From Burkholderiales bacterium (lineage in GTDB: Bacteria; Pseudomonadota; Gammaproteobacteria; Burkholderiales; Burkholderiaceae_C): DNA of 64,000 nt. The translations under genes and the position numbers were made by a program. Each line of letters begins with the position of its first letter. The first letter of the stretch is position 1. The notes under the pieces were generated by a model. The model did no database searches and was not told the origin of the DNA. It saw only the letters and a list, made by a program, of their open reading frames with translations. The stretch spans positions 495,912 through 559,911 of the forward strand of contig JAIOOS010000006.1 in assembly GCA_021414305.1 (NCBI GenBank). Reading direction: 5' to 3'. Below are positions 37,020 through 45,617 of the stretch, piece after piece.

Positions 37020-38324
37020 TTAGAGATCGCCGACGCTTCGGCGCAAGCGCATCACGGCGACGACGTTGTCGTAGACCGCGCTGAAGTGGTTGCTCTGGCT
37101 GCGCACGCGCAGCGTCTCGGCATCCAGCACCTCGGTGTTCGTGCCCACGCCAGACTGGTAGCGGTCGCGCGCGACGCGCACGTTCTCGTCGGCCTGGGCC
37201 AGCGCTGCCTGCGCGGTGTCGATGCGGCTGCGGCTCTCGCGCACCGCCAGCCAGGCGTTGCGCACCTGCAGGGCGATTTGCGACTGGGCGTCGCGTCGCA
37301 TGTCGGCAGCAGCATCCGCCTTGGCGTTGAGCGCGCCGGCTTGATGGCGGGCCAGGCCGCCATCAAAGAGGTTCCACTGCACGCCCAGCAATACGCTCCA
37401 CGTGCCCTCTCGGGCCAGGTAGCGGTTCTGCACATGGTTGTAGCCGGCACTGACGGCCACTTGCGGCCGCTCGGCTCCACGCGCTGCATCAGCTTGCAAG
37501 CGCAACGCCTGCGTCTGGTGGTCCAGGGCCTGCAGCTCGGCGCGGTTGGCCAGTGCCCTTTCGGTGGCATGCTCGAGCGATTCACCGATCTCGAGGGCAG
37601 TCACTTCATCGAGCGTCACGACAGCGTCGAGCGCCCGTCCGAGCTGGCGGTTGTAGGCCGCACGCGCCATCTGCAGTGCGTTGTCGACACGAATGCGATC
37701 CTGCGTCGCGTTGGCCAACGCCACCTGCACGGCCAACACGTCGTTCAAGGCCACGAGCCCCTGGCGATGCAGACCTGACACATCACGCTCGTGGGTGGCC
37801 AGTGTCTGCACGCTGCTTTCGGCCACTGCCAACAGGCGCGATGCTCGCAGTACGTTGGCATAGGCCTCCGCGGCGTTGAGCCGCACGTCCTGCACCGTGC
37901 GCGCGACGTCCCGCTGCGCGGCGGCCACGGCCTGCTCCGCAGCTTCGACGGTGTGCTGGATTCGCCCGCCGGTATAGACCGGCATAGTGGCGCCGATGCG
38001 CCAGGCGCCGCTCGACTTCTCGGCCAACGGCAGTTCGGTGAGCGGCACGGGCAGCGGGCGCAGGTCGACCACCATCGCCGGCTGCTCACTCAAGGTCAAG
38101 TAGGCGCCTTCGACGCTGACACGCGGCCTGGCCAAGGCCCTTGCAGCCTGCGCGCTATCGCTGGCTGCATCAACCTGTCGCTGGCTTGCGGCCATCCGCA
38201 GATCGGCCTTGGCGGCCTGATCCAGGGCTTGTTCAAGCGTTTCCGCGTGAGCCCACGGAAGCCAGGTCATCGCAACCGCTATCGCTACCGCATGCAGCGG
38301 TCGCACCCTGGTGTCACGCGTCAT
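37020..38324 (-). CDS. TolC-family outer-membrane efflux channel
   Basis: The 434-residue protein has a signal peptide (AVAIAVAMTWLPWAHA) and the TolC internal duplication: two sets of long helices (TLEQALDQAAKADLRMAAS and later LGVQWNLFDGGLARHQAGAL) with beta-strands between. It ends without an extended C-terminal tail. It serves the HlyD/ABC exporter encoded downstream. Its ATG overlaps the STAS gene stop by 4 bp. Confidence 0.92.
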   Translation of the reverse strand: MTRDTRVRPLHAVAIAVAMTWLPWAHAETLEQALDQAAKADLRMAASQRQVDAASDSAQAARALARPRVSVEGAYLTLSEQPAMVVDLRPLPVPLTELPLAEKSSGAWRIGATMPVYTGGRIQHTVEAAEQAVAAAQRDVARTVQDVRLNAAEAYANVLRASRLLAVAESSVQTLATHERDVSGLHRQGLVALNDVLAVQVALANATQDRIRVDNALQMARAAYNRQLGRALDAVVTLDEVTALEIGESLEHATERALANRAELQALDHQTQALRLQADAARGAERPQVAVSAGYNHVQNRYLAREGTWSVLLGVQWNLFDGGLARHQAGALNAKADAAADMRRDAQSQIALQVRNAWLAVRESRSRIDTAQAALAQADENVRVARDRYQSGVGTNTEVLDAETLRVRSQSNHFSAVYDNVVAVMRLRRSVGDL

Positions 38325-38617
38325 GGTGTGCCTCCATTGCGACCCGCACGACCCGCAGCCGCATCGATCAGCGCACGCGTCATCGCGCCCGAGCCGAGCA
38401 GGCGCACACCCCGTCGATGCATGGCCGCGAGCAGTTCCGCGCCCTGGCGGTCGACATAGGTCAAGCCGGTCAGATCGACTTCGGTCGGCTTGAAGCGGTC
38501 AACCTCGCGCGCCTGCAGCCAGACGCGGGCCAGCTCGGAGGTTTCCGGAGTGGCCAGTCGCCCTTCGATCACCATCCGGTTCACCGTTTGTTCGCAATAC
38601 ATCGTCACTTTCAGCAT
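38321..38617 (-). CDS. STAS-domain protein, first gene of the efflux/PHA operon
   Basis: The 98-residue protein fits a STAS/anti-sigma-antagonist fold: VNRMVIEGRLATPETSELAR, then VDLTGLTYVDRQGAELLAAM, then VRLLGSGAMTRALIDAA. The conserved phosphorylatable Ser/Thr position reads DRQG, so phosphorylation control is unlikely. The start at 38617 is preferred because a sigma-54 promoter just upstream would begin transcription near 38648, after or at earlier in-frame ATGs. Role unknown; MlaB-like partners of ABC systems are one precedent. Confidence 0.72.
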   Translation of the reverse strand: MLKVTMYCEQTVNRMVIEGRLATPETSELARVWLQAREVDRFKPTEVDLTGLTYVDRQGAELLAAMHRRGVRLLGSGAMTRALIDAAAGRAGRNGGTP

Positions 38618-38659
38618 CCGCGTCGCCCGCCTGATGGAATGGGCCATGCCCGTCACTTC

Positions 38660-38674
38660 GCAATCGCTGTGCCA
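38660..38674 (-). promoter_or_regulatory. Sigma-54 promoter of the STAS-to-ackA operon
   Basis: Read on the minus strand the sequence is TGGCACAGCGATTGC: a -24 TGGCAC, the required GG-N10-GC spacing and a -12 TTGC. Expected start of transcription is near 38648, 31 nt before the STAS start codon. An IHF-type box and paired dyads lie upstream. Confidence 0.75.
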
Positions 38675-38701
38675 GCCCGGCCAGGCGCGACAAAGGAGCC
38701 A

Positions 38702-38714
38702 CAAGTCCTTGATT
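38702..38714. promoter_or_regulatory. IHF-type site between enhancer and promoter
   Basis: CAAGTCCTTGATT is a full match to the IHF consensus (reverse of WATCAANNNNTTR). It lies 27 bp upstream of the -24 element at 38674, between that promoter and the dyads at 38773-38806. That is where DNA bending by IHF would bring an activator to sigma-54 polymerase. Confidence 0.65.
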
Positions 38715-38772
38715 CACCGAGGCTCGACCAGCGGGGATGCGATCACGCGCTGCCGAAGGCGCAGGCGGCGGC

Positions 38773-38806
38773 TGCCGATGGGGCGGCGAGCGCCGTCCCG
38801 TCGGCA
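38773..38806. promoter_or_regulatory. Paired activator dyads between two divergent sigma-54 promoters
   Basis: Two 16-bp dyads, TGCCG-N6-CGGCG (38773-38788) and CGCCG-N6-CGGCA (38791-38806), lie on an 18-bp period. Together they form a near-perfect 40-bp palindrome (38770-38809, 17 of 19 arm positions pairing). The pair is about 100 bp from the -24 element on the left and about 88 bp from that on the right. That position suits a shared enhancer. Confidence 0.7.
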
Positions 38807-38893
38807 GCCTTTCGGCCGCAGGGCCTGCGCTGCAGGCGGGCACGACCTGCGAATGCCTCGCCTGGGAGTCCCTCGTCGGGCCACGCCTTGCGA

Positions 38894-38908
38894 TGGCACA
38901 CCAATTGC
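38894..38908 (+). promoter_or_regulatory. Sigma-54 promoter of the 38968 gene
   Basis: TGGCACACCAATTGC has a perfect -24 TGGCAC, GG-N10-GC spacing and -12 TTGC, followed by an A. The predicted transcript starts near 38920, leaving a leader of about 48 nt before the ATG at 38968. No good IHF box was seen on this side. Confidence 0.72.
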
Positions 38909-38967
38909 ACGAGGGAACACTCCTGGCGACATCGCACAACGCCATGACCCAGCAAAGGAGTTCGGAC

Positions 38968-39303
38968 ATGACCGACAAGAAGCTCGATTGGACGCCCGAC
39001 CTCTCATTGCCTGTCGGCAAGGGAGCGACCTATCAGCGCTTTACCGCCGAGCAAGGCCAGGACGCGCTCGAAATCACGACGACGCCATGGGGCGAAGGCG
39101 ATCTCAAGGTGAACGGCGAGGAGATCGCGCGTGCAGCCGAGGACGACTTCAGTGACGGCGATGCGTTTCGCGAACTGGAAGAAAAGGCCGAGGCCTACGA
39201 AGCGAACAAGGTCACGGACAGCGCCACACGAAAAGGCGCTGATGCCGGCGCTGCCGCCCCGGGCGACCGAACCAGCGCTGAAGAATCGAAGAGTGGCGTT
39301 TGA
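38968..39303 (+). CDS. Small acidic protein of unknown function, sigma-54 controlled
   Basis: The 111-residue soluble protein has an N-terminal half with strand-like character (LSLPVGKGATYQRFTAEQ, ALEITTTPWGEGDLKVNGEE) and a charged, probably disordered C-terminal half rich in Glu, Lys and Ala. AAAGGAG precedes the ATG at 38968. I do not recognise a family. It is the only gene behind its sigma-54 promoter and is divergent from the efflux/PHA operon. Confidence 0.7.
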   Translation: MTDKKLDWTPDLSLPVGKGATYQRFTAEQGQDALEITTTPWGEGDLKVNGEEIARAAEDDFSDGDAFRELEEKAEAYEANKVTDSATRKGADAGAAAPGDRTSAEESKSGV

Positions 39304-39354
39304 GGGTGCCCGAAGGACGCAGGCGCAGGCGGGCCGATGCAGGGTGCTCTGGAC

Positions 39355-39621
39355 CTACGCCATCAGCAGGCCATCCACACCATACAGCTGCACCAACTGC
39401 CGCAGCTTGGGCGGCATGCCAATGACACGCAGATCGCGGCCCTGGCTGCGCGCTTGACGCTGGCAGGCAAGCAGCAGTGCGACCGCGGCACTGTCGAGTT
39501 CGCGCAGCGGCGAAGCGTCGAGCTCCACGACATCGGCCGACTGCAGCAGCGGCAGCAGCCGCTCGAGCGTGGCGCGGCCTTCACTCATCGTGAGCCGCGC
39601 AGGCAAGACCATCGTCGCCAT
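39355..39621 (-). CDS. mlaB: STAS-domain phospholipid transport subunit
   Basis: The 88-residue STAS protein has the order LPARLTMSEGRATLERLLPL, VVELDASPLRELDSAAVALL, and a final KLRQLVQLYGVDGLL. The D-S-A site (LDSAAVA) matches MlaB rather than a classic anti-sigma antagonist. MlaB binds MlaF and supports the ATPase. It is last in mlaFEDB, 28 bp after mlaD. Confidence 0.85.
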   Translation of the reverse strand: MATMVLPARLTMSEGRATLERLLPLLQSADVVELDASPLRELDSAAVALLLACQRQARSQGRDLRVIGMPPKLRQLVQLYGVDGLLMA

Positions 39622-39649
39622 GGCGTTCAGTCCGGAGGTTGGTGGGTGC

Positions 39650-40147
39650 TCAAGGCTGCTTGCGCGCAGGTTCGGCTGGTGCCTTGCCGGCCTCGGCCGC
39701 ACTGCCAACCAGGAGCTGGCCGATCAGGCGCTCCAGCACCACCGCCGACTGCGTCTGCGTGATCGTGTCGCCGGGGGCCAGATTGTGCGTGTCGCCGCCT
39801 GGCTCCAGCCCGATGTACTGGTCGCCGAGCAGGCCGGCCGTCAGGATCTTTGCCGAGGTGTCCTTCGGGAAGTCGAAACCCCGCTTGACGGCCAGTTCCA
39901 CCACGCCCTGAAACGTCTTCGGGTCCAGCCGAATCGACTTCACGCGCCCGACCAGCACACCGGCCGAGCGCACCGGCGCGCGCGCCTTCAGGCTACCGAT
40001 GTTGTCAAAGCGCGCCGAAAGCCGGTAGGTCTCGCCTTCGCTGGCAGTGGTCAGGTTGGCCGCACTCAGCGCCAGGAACATCACCGCCGCCAGCCCCAGC
40101 ATCACGAACAGTCCGAAGAGGATGTCCAGTTTGAATCGTCTCGACAT
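39650..40147 (-). CDS. mlaD: MlaD-type MCE protein
   Basis: The 165-residue protein has one N-terminal membrane helix (LDILFGLFVMLGLAAVMFLA) and one MCE domain (about 35-120; YRLSARFDNIGSLKARAPVR, GVLVGRVKSIRLDP, LLGDQYIGLEPGG). MlaD forms a hexameric periplasmic ring that carries phospholipids. It starts one base after the mlaE stop. No mlaC or mlaA is nearby, so the shuttle and the outer-membrane part must lie elsewhere. Confidence 0.93.
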   Translation of the reverse strand: MSRRFKLDILFGLFVMLGLAAVMFLALSAANLTTASEGETYRLSARFDNIGSLKARAPVRSAGVLVGRVKSIRLDPKTFQGVVELAVKRGFDFPKDTSAKILTAGLLGDQYIGLEPGGDTHNLAPGDTITQTQSAVVLERLIGQLLVGSAAEAGKAPAEPARKQP

Positions 40148-40148
40148 G

Positions 40149-40934
40149 TCAGGTCTCACTCGTTGAGAACATCAGCGCCGTCAGCAGGAAGTCCGCGGCC
40201 AGCACGGCCAGCGACGACAGCACCACCGTGCGGGTGGTGGAGGCCGCCACGCCTTCGGGCGTGGCCTTGGTTTCGTAGCCCTGGTACAGCGCGACGAAGG
40301 TGCAGATGACACCAAACACCACGCTCTTGACCATGCCGTTGCCCACGTCGCGCCAGACATCGACGCCGCTCTGTTGGATGGCCCAGAAGTTGCCGCCGTC
40401 GGTGCCGATGAGCCCCACCGCCACCATCCAGGCGCCCAGGATGCCGACGGCCGAGAACAGCGCGGCCAGCAGCGGCATCGCGATCAAGCCCGCCAGGAAA
40501 CGCGGCGCGAGCACGCGCACGCGCGGATCGATGGCCATCAGCTCCATCGCCGAGACCTGCTCGCCGGCCTTCATCAGCCCGATCTCGGCGGTCAGTGAGG
40601 TGCCGGCGCGCCCCGCGTACAGCAAGGCCGTGACCACCGGACCCAGTTCGCGCACCAAGGTAAGGTTGACCACCAGCCCCAGGGACTCGACCGCGCCGAA
40701 ACTGCTCAGCGTGTTGTACATCTGAAGTGCGAGCACGAACCCTACAGCCAGCCCCGAGGCCAGGATGATCGTGAGCGAGCGGTTGCCGATCGCGTTCACC
40801 TGTTCGACCACCAGCCCAAAGCGGCGCAGGGCCTGCGGCTGCGCGCGAAGCAGGCCGAAGAAGAACCTCGTTCCATGGCCCCAATGGCTCAGCACGGCCA
40901 GCGTGCGCCCGCCCAGCAAGGCGACCCAGTTCAT
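40149..40934 (-). CDS. mlaE: MlaE-type permease
   Basis: The 261-residue membrane protein has the MlaE layout: an N-terminal amphipathic region, VNAIGNRSLTIILASGLAVGFVLA, the conserved ELGPVVTALLYAGRAGTSLTAEIG block with GLMKAGEQVSAMELM, and four to five helices. It is the permease of the Mla phospholipid transporter. ATG at 40934 overlaps the mlaF stop by 4 bp. Confidence 0.93.
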   Translation of the reverse strand: MNWVALLGGRTLAVLSHWGHGTRFFFGLLRAQPQALRRFGLVVEQVNAIGNRSLTIILASGLAVGFVLALQMYNTLSSFGAVESLGLVVNLTLVRELGPVVTALLYAGRAGTSLTAEIGLMKAGEQVSAMELMAIDPRVRVLAPRFLAGLIAMPLLAALFSAVGILGAWMVAVGLIGTDGGNFWAIQQSGVDVWRDVGNGMVKSVVFGVICTFVALYQGYETKATPEGVAASTTRTVVLSSLAVLAADFLLTALMFSTSET

Positions 40935-41740
40935 GCCAGCGCCTCGATCCGATAGTCCACCGCCTTCGCCGGCGCCGGGTAGTGGAACTTGAGCGGGCCG
41001 TCGGGTTCGCCGTGCACGAACTGGCGCACCTCGGGGTCCGTCGAGCGCATCACGTCGGCCGGCGTCCCCTGGGTCACGATGCGCCCGCCCGCGGACATCA
41101 GCACCACCCAGTCGCTGATCGCCATGCACTTGGACACGTCGTGCGAGATCACCAGGGAGGTGGCGCCAGTCGTGTCGTTGAGCGTGCGGATCAGATGACC
41201 GATAACGCCCGTCGAGATCAGGTCCAGCCCCGCAAAGGGTTCGTCGTACATGATCAACTCAGGGTCCAGTGCGATCGTGCGCGCCAGGGCAATGCGCCGG
41301 GCCATGCCGCCCGACACTTCGCTAATGCCCAGGCCCGCAGCGCCGCGCAGGCCCACTGCGTCGAGCTTCATCAGCACGAGGTCGTGGATCATCGACTCGG
41401 GCAGGTCAGTCATTTCGCGCAGTGGGAAGGCAACGTTGTCGTGAACCGTCAGGTCGGTGAACAGCGCGCCGAACTGGAACAGCATGCCCAGGCGCCGCCG
41501 CAGGCGCTGGAGTTGCTCGCGGTCGGCGACGTCGATGACCTCGCCGTCAAAGAGCACTCGGCCCTTGTCTGCAGCGTGCACGCCGCCAATCAGCCGCAGC
41601 AGAGTGGTCTTGCCACACCCCGAATTGCCCAGCACGGTCGTCACCTTGCCGCGCTCGAAGCGCAGGCTCAGGTCATTCAGGATCGCCCGCTGCTCGTCAT
41701 AGCCGAACGTGACGTGGTCGATCTCGATCAAGGCATCCAT
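40931..41740 (-). CDS. mlaF: MlaF-type ATPase
   Basis: The 269-residue ABC ATPase has Walker A LGNSGCGKTT (about residue 36), signature SEVSGGMARRIALART, Walker B LIMYDEPFAGLD and a switch His in VISHDVSK. The SGGMARR signature is typical of MlaF. The start at 41740 lies at the predicted start of a sigma-54 transcript, which would make the message leaderless or nearly so. An AAGG lies upstream if another promoter is used. Confidence 0.93.
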   Translation of the reverse strand: MDALIEIDHVTFGYDEQRAILNDLSLRFERGKVTTVLGNSGCGKTTLLRLIGGVHAADKGRVLFDGEVIDVADREQLQRLRRRLGMLFQFGALFTDLTVHDNVAFPLREMTDLPESMIHDLVLMKLDAVGLRGAAGLGISEVSGGMARRIALARTIALDPELIMYDEPFAGLDLISTGVIGHLIRTLNDTTGATSLVISHDVSKCMAISDWVVLMSAGGRIVTQGTPADVMRSTDPEVRQFVHGEPDGPLKFHYPAPAKAVDYRIEALA

Positions 41741-41752
41741 GGCTTGGACCTT

Positions 41753-41767
41753 GCACGTGACGTGCCA
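41753..41767 (-). promoter_or_regulatory. Possible sigma-54 promoter of mlaFEDB
   Basis: On the minus strand the sequence reads TGGCACGTCACGTGC: a perfect -24 TGGCACG, GG-N10-GC spacing and a -12 of GTGC instead of TTGC. The tandem dyads at 41868-41901 are 100 bp upstream, the same spacing as at two other promoters here. The predicted start of transcription falls at the mlaF ATG, which is unusual and lowers confidence. Confidence 0.5.
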
Positions 41768-41867
41768 CTCAGTCCAAGGGACTGCATGCCATGGCGAAGT
41801 GCCTGTCGGGACAGAGTTCTTTCGGGTCGGGCCGAACCGTCGCGCCGCCACTGGCTCGGCCGATGCG

Positions 41868-41901
41868 TGCCGACGCGACGGCGCGTGCCGGCCGCTCGGC
41901 A
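41868..41901. promoter_or_regulatory. Paired activator dyads upstream of mlaF and the hybrid kinase
   Basis: TGCCG-N6-CGGCG (41868-41883) and TGCCG-N6-CGGCA (41886-41901) lie on an 18-bp period, the same arrangement as at 38773-38806. They sit between mlaF (minus) and the kinase gene (plus). The right-hand dyad is only 20 bp from the kinase start codon. Confidence 0.65.
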
Positions 41902-41921
41902 CTGCATGGCAGACTTGCGCA

Positions 41922-44900
41922 ATGGCAGATCCGCATCACCACGAATCGGCCGACGCGGGTCGGCCGACGAACACTGCGCAGGGCCCCTCGATGCAGGCAA
42001 GCGCAGGGGCCTTTGTGCTCGTCCTGCTCGGCGGCCTCCTCTCGGCCCATTGGAGTTACCGGCTGCAGATCGGGCCGGAGCACATCACGCCAATCTGGCC
42101 GCCGGTTGGCATCGCACTCGGTGCCATGTTGGTCACGGCTGGGCGTTTGCGGGCGGCCTGCTTCTGGGGCCTGATCGTCGCACTCGTCGCGTTCGATCTA
42201 TCCAAAGGCCGGTCGGTCGCATCGGTGGCGGTCTTTGCTGCTGCCGGCGCGTTGGAGTTGATGCTCATCGTCCTGATGACCAGGCGCTGGATCGGGACTG
42301 CGATTCGCTTCGAGCGCCTCGCTGAGTTGTGGGGCACGCTCGGCATTGCGACGATGGGTGTTTGCATCTCGGGTGCGGTGGTGGCACTGGGCCTGCAGCA
42401 GTCCGGGTTTGCGCAAACCGGCACATCACTTTGGCAGACCTGGGTGCTTTCGCATCTGGTGGGCTACACGACGTTTGCCGCAGTGGCCATCGCCGTGGGC
42501 TCGCTGCGGTGGTCAGTGCCTCGATGGCAGCCAGCAGATGTCGAACCCACCGTCGCGCTGATCGTGCTGGCTGGCGTCGCGTACTTCGTGCTCGACCGCC
42601 TGCCGGCAGCGTCCCGGCCAACCGATATGGTGCCCCTGGCCGTGCTGTTCCCGATCTACCTATGGATCGGTGTGCGTTGCGGGCCCCGCATCGGCGCGCT
42701 GGCCGCGTGCATCGTCGGGGTGCTGACGGTCGAGGGGATCACGGCCGGGCTGGGGCCATTCAGCGCTGTACAAGCCTCCGCCGTCGACCGCACGGTGGCC
42801 GCCCAGGCGTTCATGGTCACCTCATCGCTGTCGATTCTGAGCCTGTCGATCCTGACGGGGCAGCGGCTGCGCAGCGAACGAGCCTTGCGCGCCAGCGAAC
42901 GAAAGTTCCATGCGGTTTACGAGCAGGCTTTCGGCTTCATGGGCCTGCTCAAGCCCGACGGTTCGGTCGTCGATGTCAATCGGCGGGCCCTCGATTTCGT
43001 CGGCAAGCAGTTGCACGAGGTGGTTGGCAAACCCTTGTGGGACACGCCGTGGTTCAAGGGCGCAGGAGACGAGGTCCGTGCACAGTTGAAAGCGGCCGTG
43101 GTGCAGGCCAGACAGGGACGGCCGGCGCAGTTCGCGGGGGTCTTCGGCTACAAGGAGGGCCAGCCGGTCACGGTCCACGCCTCGGAAAGCCCGATCTTCG
43201 ACGAGCAAGGACGCGTCGTGCTGGTGCTCTCCGAAGGTCGGGACATCAGCGAGATCCAACGGGCCAACCAGCGTCTCGCCGAAAGCGAACAACGGTTTCG
43301 CACGCTGGTTGCCATGTCTTCGGACTGGTATTGGGAACAAGATGCGGACTTCCGCTTCGTCGACATGTCGGACGGCGCGCACTTGCGCGCCGGAGTGCCT
43401 GCGGTGCAACTCCTGGGCAAGACGCGCTGGGATCTGGCGAAAGCCCCGGAGCTTGCGGCGTTGTGGGCTCGCCATCGGCAGGTGCTGGAGCGGCACGAAC
43501 CCTACCGGGACTTCGAATACCCTGGCGTGGACTCGGCCGGTCGACGTATCACGTTGTCAGTGAGCGGCGATCCCATCTTCGATGCCCAAGGCCGGTTCAC
43601 CGGATACCGTGGGATCGGCCGCAATGTCACCGAGCAGAGAAACGCGGCCCAGCGGCTTGCCGACAGCGAGCAACGGTTTCGCTCCCTGGTTGCGATGTCT
43701 TCGGACTGGTATTGGGAGCAAGACGACCAGTTCCGATTCGTCGAGATGTCGGCAGGCCAAATGCTCGCCGCCGGTTCGGATCCGGCATCGTTCATGGGCA
43801 AGACGCGCTGGGACATCAAGGCCATCCTCTTGGATGAGTCACAGTGGGCGGCGCATCGCGCCTTGCTCGAGCGGCACGAACCCTTCCGCAACTTCGAATA
43901 CCAGCGGCTGAGTGATCGTGGCGACGTGGTTTGGATATCCATCAATGGCGAGCCGATATTCGATGCCACGGGGCGTTTCAAGGGGTACCGCGGCACCGGC
44001 GCGAACATCACTGATCGCAAGAATGCCGAGCAGCTCCTGGCACGCCGCAACGAGGACCTCGAAGCTGCAGTTGCAACACGCACGCAGCAACTCCAGTCGA
44101 TTCTCGATTCGGCATTGAGCGGCATCCTGACCATCGACGCCAACGGCGCGATCCAGACCGTCAATGAGGCCATGACACGACTGCTCGGCTACAGCAGGAA
44201 CGAGCTGGTCGGTCAAGACATCGGCGTGCTGATGCCGGAGCCTCACCAGTCCGAACATGACCGCTACCTTGCCGCTTACCGGGCGTCCGGTCAAAAGAAG
44301 ATTATCGGCATTGGTCGCGAGGTGCAGGCACGCCACAAGAGCGGCGCGTTGGTTCCGATCCACTTGTCGGTCAGTGAATTCAGCAGCCATGGTGAACGCT
44401 TCTTCACTGGCATCATGACCGACCTGACCGAGCGCATCGCGGCGGAGAAGGCTCTGCGCGAGAGGGAGAGGCAACTGGCGCAGGCGCAGAAGATGGAAGT
44501 CGTCGGTCAGCTGACCGGTGGCATTGCGCACGACTTCAACAACCTGCTGACCGTCGTCATTGGCAACCAGGAGTTGCTGGAAACGGCGGTCCATGACGAC
44601 GAGGATCAGGACATCCTGCGCCGCGCTACCGCCGCCGCGCGCGCCGCCGCCCGCCTGACCAGGCGGCTGCTGACCGTGGCGCGCCGACAGCGGCTGGAGC
44701 CCACGAGGATCGATCTGAACGAGCAGGTCGCCGGCATGCTCGAGCTTCTGCGTCATTCGCTCGGCGAAACGATCCGCATCGAGCTTGAATTGGCGCCCGA
44801 CCTGTGGCCGATCAAGGCAGACGCGAGCGAGGTCGAGAACGCCGCCCTCAACCTAGTCTTGAATGCGCGCGACGCCTGCACGGGCGAGGGGCTGGTCGTG

Positions 44901-45614
44901 ATCGACACCGCCAACGTGACGCTGACGGAAAGCGACGTTGGCCACGACTTCTCGCTCAGGCCGGGCGACTACGTGCGACTGTCGGTCACCGACACCGGGC
45001 ACGGCATGTCGCCCGAAGTCCGTGCGCGTGTGTTCGAGCCGTTCTTCACGACCAAGGAACCGGGCAAAGGCACCGGCCTCGGGCTGGCGACTCTCTACGG
45101 ATTCGCCAAACAGTCCGCGGGACACGTGAGTATCTTCAGCCAGCCAGGCAGGGGCACCACCGTGAATCTCTTCCTGCCCCGGCTCGCCACACCCGGGTCG
45201 GACGCGGTAGCGCCCCCCTCCGTTGAGCCCGTCATGGGGCACGGTGAATCCATCCTGGTCGTCGAGGACAACGCCGAGGTACGCCTGCTCGCAACACGGC
45301 GCCTTTGGCAATTGGGCTACAAGACCCGCGAAGCCGACAGTGCGGCGCACGCGATCTCGGTGCTCAGCGACAACGACGCGGTCGACCTGGTGTTCAGCGA
45401 CGTCGTCATGCCAGGCGGGATGAGTGGCTTCGATCTCGCCCAGTGGGTGCACGAGCATTGCCCCGGGATGCCGGTGCTGCTCACCTCCGGATACGCCCGC
45501 ATGGCCGAGGGCGCTTCTTCGTCCAGCGGCGAAGCAACGCCGCTGCTGCGCAAACCCTACACGGCTGTCGAACTCTCGCTGGCGCTTAGCCAAGCCTTTC
45601 GGCGACGGCGGTAG
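41922..45614 (+). CDS. MASE1 multi-PAS hybrid histidine kinase
   Basis: The 1230-residue protein has a MASE1 membrane-sensor domain (about 25-310, eight to nine helices) and at least four PAS domains (about 325-840). Two of these are near-identical copies (SSDWYWEQD). Then come a HisKA domain with the phospho-His in [11 protein letters not shown] (about 870), an HATPase domain ([32 protein letters not shown]) and a C-terminal receiver with Asp in [11 protein letters not shown] (about 1160). It likely senses a small ligand or redox state and signals to the OmpR-type regulator facing it. The start at 41922 is chosen for a normal N-terminus; 41994 is possible. Confidence 0.9.
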   Translation: MADPHHHESADAGRPTNTAQGPSMQASAGAFVLVLLGGLLSAHWSYRLQIGPEHITPIWPPVGIALGAMLVTAGRLRAACFWGLIVALVAFDLSKGRSVASVAVFAAAGALELMLIVLMTRRWIGTAIRFERLAELWGTLGIATMGVCISGAVVALGLQQSGFAQTGTSLWQTWVLSHLVGYTTFAAVAIAVGSLRWSVPRWQPADVEPTVALIVLAGVAYFVLDRLPAASRPTDMVPLAVLFPIYLWIGVRCGPRIGALAACIVGVLTVEGITAGLGPFSAVQASAVDRTVAAQAFMVTSSLSILSLSILTGQRLRSERALRASERKFHAVYEQAFGFMGLLKPDGSVVDVNRRALDFVGKQLHEVVGKPLWDTPWFKGAGDEVRAQLKAAVVQARQGRPAQFAGVFGYKEGQPVTVHASESPIFDEQGRVVLVLSEGRDISEIQRANQRLAESEQRFRTLVAMSSDWYWEQDADFRFVDMSDGAHLRAGVPAVQLLGKTRWDLAKAPELAALWARHRQVLERHEPYRDFEYPGVDSAGRRITLSVSGDPIFDAQGRFTGYRGIGRNVTEQRNAAQRLADSEQRFRSLVAMSSDWYWEQDDQFRFVEMSAGQMLAAGSDPASFMGKTRWDIKAILLDESQWAAHRALLERHEPFRNFEYQRLSDRGDVVWISINGEPIFDATGRFKGYRGTGANITDRKNAEQLLARRNEDLEAAVATRTQQLQSILDSALSGILTIDANGAIQTVNEAMTRLLGYSRNELVGQDIGVLMPEPHQSEHDRYLAAYRASGQKKIIGIGREVQARHKSGALVPIHLSVSEFSSHGERFFTGIMTDLTERIAAEKALRERERQLAQAQKMEVVGQLTGGIAHDFNNLLTVVIGNQELLETAVHDDEDQDILRRATAAARAAARLTRRLLTVARRQRLEPTRIDLNEQVAGMLELLRHSLGETIRIELELAPDLWPIKADASEVENAALNLVLNARDACTGEGLVVIDTANVTLTESDVGHDFSLRPGDYVRLSVTDTGHGMSPEVRARVFEPFFTTKEPGKGTGLGLATLYGFAKQSAGHVSIFSQPGRGTTVNLFLPRLATPGSDAVAPPSVEPVMGHGESILVVEDNAEVRLLATRRLWQLGYKTREADSAAHAISVLSDNDAVDLVFSDVVMPGGMSGFDLAQWVHEHCPGMPVLLTSGYARMAEGASSSSGEATPLLRKPYTAVELSLALSQAFRRRR

Positions 45615-45617
45615 TCG

